From NCBI GenBank assembly GCA_002773545.1, contig PFAV01000045.1, positions 1 through 6,162 of the forward strand: a DNA stretch of 6,162 bases, in the 5' to 3' direction. The DNA is from a bacterium (Candidatus Gribaldobacteria) CG10_big_fil_rev_8_21_14_0_10_41_12. Its GTDB lineage: Bacteria > Patescibacteriota > Minisyncoccia > Minisyncoccales > CG1-02-41-26. Under the pieces are notes generated by a model. It did no database searches, was not told the DNA's origin, and saw only the letters and a program-made list of their open reading frames with translations. Made by a program: the position numbers and the translations under genes. This document shows, in pieces, positions 1 through 5,372 of this stretch (its first letter is position 1; each line of letters opens with the position of its first letter).

Positions 1-21
1 CTTTTCGGCTGCGTCATCGTC

Positions 22-122
22 AGACTTCGCAAAATGCTTTTCGCCGTAGCTGGGCTACGGCCTCAAAACATTTTGCTCGTCTTCCTCGCCTCGCTCAAAA
101 ATCTAAAATTTCGCTACGAAAT
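22..122. repeat. Palindromic intergenic repeat-like segment (nested hairpins)
   Basis: Non-coding segment dominated by inverted repeats. A perfect 8-bp stem GCCGTAGC (43-50) / GCTACGGC (54-61) encloses a 3-nt loop. It lies inside a second perfect 8-bp stem GCAAAATG (29-36) / CATTTTGC (69-76), with TTTT (38-41) / AAAA (65-68) pairing between them and AGAC (22-25) / GTCT (79-82) further out. The result is one long imperfect hairpin of about 60 nt. A separate hairpin ATTTCG (108-113) / CGAAAT (117-122) follows. There is no T-run as expected of an intrinsic terminator, and stops interrupt likely reading frames. The shape is that of a dispersed REP/MITE-like element, but copy number cannot be judged from one window. 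Confidence 0.55.
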
Positions 123-149
123 AGTTTTGCAACCATCTCAATCTACTTA

Positions 150-158
150 TGTGGATAA
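150..158 (-). promoter_or_regulatory. Perfect DnaA box upstream of the LexA-methyltransferase promoter
   Basis: TGTGGATAA on the plus strand is an exact match to the reverse complement of the consensus DnaA box TTATCCACA. It ends 7 nt before the -35 hexamer of the LexA-methyltransferase gene, about 3.3 kb from the main DnaA-box cluster. The match is seen directly; binding and a regulatory effect are inferred. Confidence 0.6.
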
Positions 159-165
159 CTTTATT

Positions 166-194
166 TTGATTTTCTATTTTTTTTCTATTATACT
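166..194 (+). promoter_or_regulatory. Sigma70-type promoter of the LexA-methyltransferase gene
   Basis: A -35 TTGATT (166-171) and a -10 TATACT (189-194) are separated by 17 nt, predicting a transcript start near 201 and a leader of about 20 nt before the ATG at 221. The upstream TTG at 194 is part of the -10 hexamer, which argues against it as the translation start. Confidence 0.65.
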
Positions 195-221
195 TGAAGC
201 ATAAAATAATAGTCAGGTATA
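189..221. promoter_or_regulatory. Dyad overlapping -10 and start codon (candidate operator)
   Basis: TATACTTGA (189-197) and TCAGGTATA (213-221) form an inverted repeat matching at 8 of 9 positions with a 15-nt centre. The left arm covers the -10 hexamer and the right arm reaches the first base of the start codon, so a dimer bound here would block transcription. Because the downstream gene begins with a LexA-type DNA-binding domain, autoregulation is a natural inference. The arms match neither the E. coli CTGT-N8-ACAG nor the Bacillus GAAC-N4-GTTC LexA box. Confidence 0.35.
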
Positions 222-1642
222 TGATCACTAAAAAGCAAAAGGAAGTTTACGACTTCGTAAAAACTTATTCAAAAAATAAGGGCTATGCTCCCTCTTTTGA
301 GAAAATATGCAGGCATTTTGGACTCTCATCCGTTTCAACGGCTCATTTCCATATTTCCAACTTAAAAAAAGCCGGGTATTTAGAGAATAAAGCGCGAGCA
401 ATTAGCATTTCAAAGAAAGAGCCATTAGTTAAAATCCCTCTTTTGGGAACAATTGCCGCTGGCGAACCAATTGAAGCAGTCCAAGAAAAAGAAACAATTG
501 CGATTCCGAAAAGCAAAATCCCTCTTTTGTCAGAAGTATATGCGCTTCGCGTGGTCGGCAACAGCATGATTGATGAAAATATAAATGACGGTGATATTGT
601 CTTGGTAAAACAGCAAGAAACAGCGGAGAATGGACAAAAAGTAGTGGCGCTTATTGACAACCACGAAGTGACTCTAAAAAAATACTATCGCGAGCGGGGG
701 CACATTCGCTTACAGCCAGCAAACAAAAGCATGGAGCCGCTTATTTTCAGATACGGGCGAGATGTTTCTATACAAGGCATTGTACTTGATGTTATTAGAG
801 AAGAAGTAAGATCTCCGATACAATTTTCTGAATATAAAGAAACTAAAAAATATGCCGGAGTACCACTAAATAAAATTATTTGTGGGGACGCGATAGAGGT
901 GATGCAAACAATGCCTTCCGACTGCGTGGATCTTGTGGTTACTTCTCCTCCATATGACGACCTGAGAAGCTATAATGGATACTTATTCAACTTTGAGGGC
1001 ATGGCGAAAGGTTTGTTTAGGGTTATGAAAAGGGGTGGGGTTGTTGTATGGGTTGTTGGAGACCAAACGATTAAGGGCGAAGAAACGGGAACATCTTTTA
1101 GGCAAGCTTTGTATTTCAAGCAAGTAGGTTTTAATCTTTTTGATACGATGATATACCTCAAAGCTCCACGAGGTGCGGTTGGCAACAATAAGACATACTG
1201 GCAAACTTTTGAGTATATGTTTATACTGAGCAAGGGCGCACCAAAGACAATAAACCTTCTAAAAGATAGGGAAAATAAAGATGAGCGCAGTGGTGATAAC
1301 GGCACAAAACGACTTCATGATGGTACGCTATTAAAGCTAAAAAGGGCTGGATATTCTAAACATGGTAGACGAACGAATGTTTGGGAATATCTTATAGGGA
1401 GGGGGCATTCTGCAAGTGATGATATTGCTTACAAACATCCCGCTATATTCCCAGAAAAGTTGGTGCAAGACCATATCACAAGTTGGTCAAATCCTGGTGA
1501 TGTGGTATTTGACCCAATGTGTGGTAGTGGAACTACATGTAAAATGGCTAAGCTTAATAAAAGAGACTTCATCGGAATAGACATCTCTTCTGAGTATTGT
1601 AAAATAGCTGAAGAAAGATTAAGGCAAAAACCTCTATTTTAA
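221..1642 (+). CDS. LexA-type self-cleaving repressor fused to a beta-class DNA methyltransferase
   Basis: A 473-residue protein joining two complete modules. Residues 1-65 are a LexA winged helix (opening MITKKQKEVYDFV, recognition region about 39-54). Residues 71-195 are the S24/LexA self-cleavage domain: scissile Ala80-Gly81 in IAAGEP, nucleophile Ser115 in GNSM and general base Lys153 in EVTLKK, with Ala-to-Ser spacing (35) as in E. coli LexA. After a linker of about 20 residues, 216-468 form a SAM-dependent amino-methyltransferase with GDAIEVM (222-228), catalytic motif IV TSPPY (241-245), HPAIFPEKL (406-414) and SAM-binding motif I DPMCGSGTT (431-439). Motif IV before I defines the beta class; TSPPY leans toward N4-cytosine, though N6-adenine is possible. 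ATG 221 is preferred over TTG 194, which lies in the -10. The Shine-Dalgarno is weak. The gene faces an HNH nuclease. Both domains are secure; coupling of damage-induced cleavage to methylation is inference. Confidence 0.93.
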   Translation: MITKKQKEVYDFVKTYSKNKGYAPSFEKICRHFGLSSVSTAHFHISNLKKAGYLENKARAISISKKEPLVKIPLLGTIAAGEPIEAVQEKETIAIPKSKIPLLSEVYALRVVGNSMIDENINDGDIVLVKQQETAENGQKVVALIDNHEVTLKKYYRERGHIRLQPANKSMEPLIFRYGRDVSIQGIVLDVIREEVRSPIQFSEYKETKKYAGVPLNKIICGDAIEVMQTMPSDCVDLVVTSPPYDDLRSYNGYLFNFEGMAKGLFRVMKRGGVVVWVVGDQTIKGEETGTSFRQALYFKQVGFNLFDTMIYLKAPRGAVGNNKTYWQTFEYMFILSKGAPKTINLLKDRENKDERSGDNGTKRLHDGTLLKLKRAGYSKHGRRTNVWEYLIGRGHSASDDIAYKHPAIFPEKLVQDHITSWSNPGDVVFDPMCGSGTTCKMAKLNKRDFIGIDISSEYCKIAEERLRQKPLF

Positions 1643-1684
1643 AAAATATTTAAATAAGACTGGCTATAATCTTTATCTTTATAA

Positions 1685-1717
1685 ATAGGTTATTTCAATT
1701 CTCTCTATTTAACCTAT
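1685..1717. terminator. AT-rich hairpin between convergent genes
   Basis: ATAGGTTA (1685-1692) and TAACCTAT (1710-1717) form a perfect 8-bp stem with a 17-nt loop, placed in the 76-nt gap between the convergent methyltransferase and HNH genes and ending next to the HNH stop codon. Position suits a bidirectional terminator, but the stem is AT-rich, the loop is long and no clean U-tract follows on either strand. Confidence 0.3.
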
Positions 1718-1718
1718 G

Positions 1719-2183
1719 CTAAAATGAGAAAGTGCGTAAAGTACCCTGTAGCCACTTTATAGCTCGTTTCAGTATGCTCACATTATCCTCCATCATTCCC
1801 ATGCTGTTATTGCACATTCTACAAATCCAGCCCCTTACCTTGCCAGTATCGTGGAAATGATCTAATACAACATCGTTTTTATATTGCCTAATTATTGTTC
1901 TATCGCAAATAGGGCAATGAAAGGGTTTGCCTATGGGTGGCTGTGGATTTGTTTTTTCAAATTCCTCTCTTGTTTTCTTGGGTATGGGTCGTTTCCATTT
2001 GCGGCACCCTCTACACTCACCCCTTCTTGATACTTTATCAGCAATGCTTTTCTGATTCTTTTCAAATTCAAAAATGCTTTTCCGTTGTTGACATCTACGG
2101 CATATTTTTGTTTCATTAAAACAGGAGTCACAAAAATCTCCCCGGATCGCCTTATTGCGACTACATTCAATACAATATTTCAT
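1719..2183 (-). CDS. HNH nuclease, recombination endonuclease VII family
   Basis: A 154-residue protein whose C-terminal half matches the His-Me finger fold of phage T4 endonuclease VII: zinc ligands C90-x2-C93 and C121-x2-C124, catalytic D108-H109 in VLDHFHDTGKVRG, and N125 right after the last cysteine, the order found in T4 (C, C, D-H, C, C-N). The N-terminal half has further CxxC pairs at 4/7, 18/21, 28/31 and 57/60, suggesting extra zinc-knuckle DNA-binding modules as in many mobile HNH proteins. The family cuts DNA; substrate is unpredictable here. The gene converges on the LexA-methyltransferase gene, so it could be its restriction partner, or an unrelated homing or phage-derived nuclease. 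It lies 97 nt downstream of dnaN on the same strand with no convincing promoter or Shine-Dalgarno, so read-through from dnaN is possible. The ATG start leaves the first CxxC complete. Confidence 0.85.
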   Translation of the reverse strand: MKYCIECSRNKAIRGDFCDSCFNETKICRRCQQRKSIFEFEKNQKSIADKVSRRGECRGCRKWKRPIPKKTREEFEKTNPQPPIGKPFHCPICDRTIIRQYKNDVVLDHFHDTGKVRGWICRMCNNSMGMMEDNVSILKRAIKWLQGTLRTFSF

Positions 2184-2207
2184 ATTTATTTCAAAAAAGG
2201 TTAGATT

Positions 2208-2253
2208 TGATGTCGCGGGCGGGAATCGAATCTGCGTAAACCTGCGCTTGCGC
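2208..2253 (-). other. tRNA 3'-half-like remnant
   Basis: Read on the minus strand, the segment runs GCG-CAAG-CGC (2253-2244, like a class II variable arm), then a T-loop TTCGATT (2230-2224), CCCGC (2223-2219, T-stem 3' side), CCGCGAC (2218-2212, acceptor 3' side), A (discriminator position) and TCA where CCA would be. The T-stem 5' side GCAGA pairs at only 3 of 5 positions, and no GTCGCGG for the acceptor 5' side occurs in the space available, since dnaN ends at 2281. It is not an intact tRNA gene; it may be a degraded tRNA, an old attachment-site scar or chance. Confidence 0.3.
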
Positions 2254-2280
2254 GATATTTGATTGCAAGGCCATTTGTAA

Positions 2281-3402
2281 TTACAGCTTAATGGGCATTA
2301 GAACATATAAGAAGCTGTTGTCGCCCACGGGGCGCAGGATGCAGGGGCCTTCGTTTTCGCTTAGCTCTAAAGTTACTTCAGCGCCCTTGACGCTGTTTAA
2401 GCCGTCTAATAAAAACTTGTAATTAAAAGATATTTTAACGGCAATACCTTCGGCTCGGCAAGGCAGGGTGGCTTCATTCTTGCCTGTTTCAATGGTTTGC
2501 GAGAAAACTTTTAGCTTGCCATCTTTGGGCGTAATTTCTAACCGCACCTCGGAAGAGCGGCCGCTGAAAAGCCCGGCTTTTTTAATTTGACTTACTAATT
2601 CATCTTTGTTAATGGTTAAGTTGGCTACAAATTTTTTAGGAATAATATCTTGATAATTCGGGTAGGCGCCTTCTATTAACCGTGATAGGACATTTATTTG
2701 CGGGTAGGACATTTCTTGGTTAGACAGCTCAAACAGCGCCTGATTGGGGTTATAAAAAATAGATATTTCCCCATTCTCTTGGCTAAAGATATTCATTAAT
2801 TCCCGAGCGGCCCCTTGGGGTAAAATAAAACTGCAATCTTTGCCTTGGTTTTTATTTAGCTTAATGGTTTTTTCAGCCAAACGAAAACTATCAGTGGCCA
2901 CTATTTTCAATATGTCGGCCTTCACCGCGATAAGCACCCCGGAAATTTCCGGCCTAATTTGCGAGACAGCTGGAATATCAACCACCAAGCCAAGCGCTTG
3001 TGTGAAAGTAGTCGTTTCTATTTGCCAAAAATCGTTTTTACTTATCTTGGGAATTATAGGAAACTCGGCCGGGTCTTGCCCTTGGATTTGCACTTCTTGG
3101 TCGGGCGTGGTGATAATTAAGTTTTGGCCATCTTCCCGCAAGTCTAGTTTTTCAGCTGGTATTAAATTAACCACATTGGCCAAAAAGGTGGCGGGCACAG
3201 CCACTTGGCCTTTTTTACTCACCTTAGCTAAAACCCACCACCTAATAGTTGTTTCTAAGTTAGTGGTGGTTAGCTCTAAAAAATTACCCTCAACGGTCAT
3301 TAAAACATTTTGCAAGGCGGGCAAAGAACTTATTTTGCGAGTAATTTTTTCGCTGGCGTTAAGCGCTTTTTTGAAAAGGTCTCTTAAAATTTCTATTTTC
3401 AT
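2281..3402 (-). CDS. dnaN: DNA polymerase III subunit beta (sliding clamp)
   Basis: A 373-residue protein, close to the usual length of about 366, covering the three clamp domains (roughly 1-125, 126-255 and 256-373). It forms the dimeric ring that tethers DNA polymerase III and other repair and replication factors to DNA in the cytoplasm. Recognisable family signatures are VATDSFRLA (168-176, cf. E. coli TDGHRLA), RLIEGAYPNYQDIIP (241-255, cf. RLVDGRFPDYRRVLP) and the C-terminal YVLMPIKL that lines the client-binding pocket. It lies downstream of dnaA on the same strand, separated by 221 nt of origin-like DNA, the standard dnaA-dnaN order. The 5' leader is almost pure A+T with no Shine-Dalgarno before the ATG at 3402. 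The MKIEILRDLF opening fits the family start. Confidence 0.97.
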   Translation of the reverse strand: MKIEILRDLFKKALNASEKITRKISSLPALQNVLMTVEGNFLELTTTNLETTIRWWVLAKVSKKGQVAVPATFLANVVNLIPAEKLDLREDGQNLIITTPDQEVQIQGQDPAEFPIIPKISKNDFWQIETTTFTQALGLVVDIPAVSQIRPEISGVLIAVKADILKIVATDSFRLAEKTIKLNKNQGKDCSFILPQGAARELMNIFSQENGEISIFYNPNQALFELSNQEMSYPQINVLSRLIEGAYPNYQDIIPKKFVANLTINKDELVSQIKKAGLFSGRSSEVRLEITPKDGKLKVFSQTIETGKNEATLPCRAEGIAVKISFNYKFLLDGLNSVKGAEVTLELSENEGPCILRPVGDNSFLYVLMPIKL

Positions 3403-3623
3403 AATTAATAATTTTAATTAAATTAAATATTATAAATACTACTAAGGAGGACTTTTTAGGGGAAAATTGTTTTTTATTATACTGGCAATGTCTTTTTTAC
3501 CGGTCTTTTTGTGGATAACTTTGTGGATAACTTCAGGGGCGTTTGGGATAAGTTTTTTGGTTTACTTAACGGCTCTTTTTTTGTCACTGTTATTGCTTGG
3601 TTTTTCCACAAGTAATTAGATGT
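3403..3623. other. oriC-like dnaA-dnaN intergenic region
   Basis: The region contains a tract almost entirely A/T next to dnaN (3403-3440), a candidate unwinding element, and DnaA boxes. Two perfect boxes TGTGGATAA lie at 3510-3518 and 3522-3530, in tandem at a 12-nt period. TTGGGATAA (3543-3551) has two mismatches, and TTTTCCACA (3602-3610), in the opposite orientation, has one. An intergenic DnaA-box cluster between dnaA and dnaN is a classic bacterial origin site. Function is inferred from position and motif; the exact unwinding site is not resolved. Confidence 0.7.
3476..3481 (-). promoter_or_regulatory. Candidate -10 element of dnaN
   Basis: A perfect TATAAT on the minus strand would give a start near 3469 and a leader of about 67 nt. 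No recognisable -35 lies 16-18 nt upstream; the tandem DnaA boxes begin 29 nt upstream, so DnaA could influence dnaN expression. A second TATAAT at 3429-3434, in the A/T tract, also lacks a -35. Confidence 0.35.
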
Positions 3624-5066
3624 TTAAACCTCGCTATATAATCGTTGTTTAATTAGATTAACCTCGGTGGCCAGGGTGGAATCTTCTTCAATTTTTTGGG
3701 TTACTTTTTCAAAAGCGTAAATGGCGGTGGTGTGGTCTTTGCCTTGGAACCTTCGGCCAATTGAGGGAAATGATTCTTGCAACTCTTGGCGCAAAAGATA
3801 CATAGCGATTTGGCGGGGCTTGACTATTTCTTTGCGGCGCGTGACCAATAAAAGGTCTTCTTTATTGAGGTCATAAAAACTAGACACGGCTTGAATAATT
3901 TTTTTAAAGTTGGTCGCTTTTTTAGGGGCAACTAATGAATTGTGCAGGAGCTTTTTAACATCGGCTAAATTAATAGCTGCTTTGTTGATTTTTTGCAAGG
4001 CGGCGACGCGGTTCAGCGCTCCTTCCATATCGCGAATGTTTTTTTGAATGTTGGCCGCTAAAAATTCTAAAATTTCGTCAGCTAAAACAATTCCACCTTG
4101 CTCGCATTTTGATTTTAAGATGGCAATGCGGCTTTCTATGGTGGGAAAAGAAATATCAGCGATCATCCCGCCTTCAAATCTGGAACGCAGGCGGTCTTCT
4201 AAGGCGGGGATGGCGTTGGGCGGCCTATCTGATGAAAGGATAATTTGTTTTTGGTTTTGGAAAAGAGTGTTAAAAATATGGAAAAATTCTTCTTGGGTTT
4301 TGTCTTTGCCCGCCAAAAATTGCACATCGTCCACAATTAAAACATCTACTTTGCTTAAAGAGTTTTTCAGCTCGCCAATAGTTTGATTTTTAATGGAGTC
4401 AACAATCTTTGAAACTAATCTTTCTGAATTTGAGTAGACAACGCGCAACTTAGGGAAAAGAGCGGCCAAGCGATTGCCCGTGGCTTGCAAAAGATGTGTT
4501 TTGCCCAAGCCCACACCTCCATAAATAAACAAAGGATTATAGGTAACGCCGGGAGCTTCAGCCACCGCCCAGCTGGCCGCGTGGGCTAATTCGTTGAACT
4601 CGCCCACTACAAAACTTTCAAAAGTGTAGCGAAAATTGAGATTGGTTTTTTGATTGACATTTAATTCGGGAAATTGCTGTTGTGTTTCGGTGGCTGAGGC
4701 GAAAACAGCGGTTGGGCGACTCATCGCTTCGGTTGCTCTTTTTGTTTTCTCGCTTTCCGCGTCCACGGTAAATTCCACCAAGCGGATATTATTGTCTAAA
4801 TCGCGCAGAATTTTAAGAATAGCGGTTTGATATTTGTTGCCCAGCCACTCGCGAGAAAAAGAATTGGGCACTGATACCAAGACCTCGCCATTTTTATTGC
4901 TGATAATTTGTGTATTGCGAAACCAAGTAGCAAAATTGGCTCGCGAAACGCTGAACTGGATTTGGGCCAAAACCGCCTGCCAAAGTTCTTCGTTGCTGAT
5001 AGCGGCTTGGCTGTCGGCTGATTCGGGCAATGTTTCTTTAGGGGAAGCAATGGTGGAAAATGGCAT
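3624..5066 (-). CDS. dnaA: Chromosomal replication initiator protein DnaA
   Basis: A 480-residue, four-domain initiator that binds DnaA boxes, forms an ATP-dependent filament, opens oriC and recruits the helicase. Domain I begins near 28 (LWQAVLAQIQ, then FATWFRNTQI); a variable linker spans about 105-140. The AAA+ domain has Walker A GGVGLGKT (183-190), Walker B LIVDDVQF (243-250), sensor 1 near ILSSDRPP (276-283), the arginine-finger region RLRSRFEGG (292-300) and sensor 2 IRDMEGALNRV (344-354). Domain IV has the basic loop RRKEIVKPRQ (410-419) and the DnaA signature GRRFQGKDHTTAIYA (437-451) that reads the box. All key residues are present. The ATG lies about 25 residues before domain I; no Shine-Dalgarno precedes it (TATTTTTTATG). 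DnaA boxes on both sides suggest autoregulation. Confidence 0.98.
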   Translation of the reverse strand: MPFSTIASPKETLPESADSQAAISNEELWQAVLAQIQFSVSRANFATWFRNTQIISNKNGEVLVSVPNSFSREWLGNKYQTAILKILRDLDNNIRLVEFTVDAESEKTKRATEAMSRPTAVFASATETQQQFPELNVNQKTNLNFRYTFESFVVGEFNELAHAASWAVAEAPGVTYNPLFIYGGVGLGKTHLLQATGNRLAALFPKLRVVYSNSERLVSKIVDSIKNQTIGELKNSLSKVDVLIVDDVQFLAGKDKTQEEFFHIFNTLFQNQKQIILSSDRPPNAIPALEDRLRSRFEGGMIADISFPTIESRIAILKSKCEQGGIVLADEILEFLAANIQKNIRDMEGALNRVAALQKINKAAINLADVKKLLHNSLVAPKKATNFKKIIQAVSSFYDLNKEDLLLVTRRKEIVKPRQIAMYLLRQELQESFPSIGRRFQGKDHTTAIYAFEKVTQKIEEDSTLATEVNLIKQRLYSEV

Positions 5067-5093
5067 AAAAAATATTTAATATTATCCAGTAGC

Positions 5094-5122
5094 ATTATCT
5101 ATGTATTTTAAGGATATCGCAA
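5094..5122 (-). promoter_or_regulatory. Candidate dnaA promoter
   Basis: On the minus strand TTGCGA (5122-5117) and GATAAT (5099-5094) are separated by 17 nt, placing the start near 5087 and giving a leader of about 20 nt that is nearly all A/T. The -35 matches consensus at 4 of 6 and the -10 at 5 of 6 positions. The DnaA boxes at 5166-5185 lie about 45 nt upstream of the -35. Confidence 0.45.
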
Positions 5123-5165
5123 ATCGCTTGTAAAATCAACCAAAGCAGGACAGCTGGTTAGAAGC

Positions 5166-5185
5166 TGTGGATAAGGTGTGGATTA
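5166..5185 (-). promoter_or_regulatory. Tandem DnaA boxes upstream of dnaA
   Basis: TGTGGATAA (5166-5174) is a perfect box and TGTGGATTA (5177-5185) has one mismatch; both have the same orientation at an 11-nt period, about one helical turn. They could mediate DnaA autoregulation or form the second half of a bipartite origin flanking dnaA. Confidence 0.65.
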
Positions 5186-5334
5186 AACCAGCGCGGTTTT
5201 ATTTTGGAGGTAAATAATAACGAAGAAAATTCACAAGAAATGGCGGCTAACCCCCATTTGTGCGCATTGCTATGCAAAGCATTGCTGGCGGGAGTTCAAA
5301 ATTAAAAGTTTTTTCTAAATTTTTACGAGTTTAA

Positions 5335-5364
5335 TTGACTTAATAACAAATTTTAAGCTATAAT
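5335..5364 (+). promoter_or_regulatory. Strong promoter of the HEPN-MNT pair, leaderless start
   Basis: TTGACT (5335-5340) and a perfect TATAAT (5359-5364) are separated by 18 nt. The predicted transcription start is about 5371, 2 nt before the ATG at 5373, so the mRNA would be essentially leaderless. Consistently, no purine-rich Shine-Dalgarno precedes the ATG. Confidence 0.7.
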
Positions 5365-5372
5365 TTGTTTAT

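Larger units (their letters stand above)
5067..5372. other. Divergent dnaA / HEPN intergenic region
   Basis: This 306-nt space holds, left to right, an A/T-rich dnaA leader and candidate dnaA promoter, an inverted repeat ACAGCT (5150-5155) / AGCTGT (5163-5168) that runs into the first of two DnaA boxes, the two boxes, a GGAGG (5206-5210) not followed by a normal start codon, a direct repeat GCATTGCT (5264-5271 and 5279-5286), and the HEPN promoter. No convincing gene is seen; rpmH, often found next to dnaA, is absent. Confidence 0.6.

Noticed and set aside
43..61. GCCGTAGC/GCTACGGC hairpin as an intrinsic terminator
   Set aside because: No T-run follows on either strand, and the stem is nested in a larger palindrome better explained as a repeat element.
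194..220. TTG start for the LexA-methyltransferase nine codons upstream
   Set aside because: The TTG overlaps the -10 hexamer, so it would not be in the transcript, and LexA proteins normally begin at the MITKKQ-type motif encoded from 221.
2840..3421. 193-codon plus-strand frame opposite dnaN
   Set aside because: It is antisense to a clear dnaN gene, shows no family motifs, and has the composition expected of a shadow frame.
3434..3443. TAGTAG-like trinucleotides (minus strand) as a DnaA-trio unwinding motif
   Set aside because: They occur once, and their orientation relative to the DnaA boxes does not appear to match the Bacillus arrangement, so the assignment would be forced.
5240..5305. 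21-codon ATG frame beginning MAANPHLC
   Set aside because: The GGAGG is 29 nt upstream, too far to serve it, and the frame is short with no recognisable features.
5220..5318. Cysteine-containing 32-codon open frame after GGAGG (5206-5210)
   Set aside because: The frame has only ATA or ACG at the expected start position, no recognisable family, and lies in a promoter/origin region.
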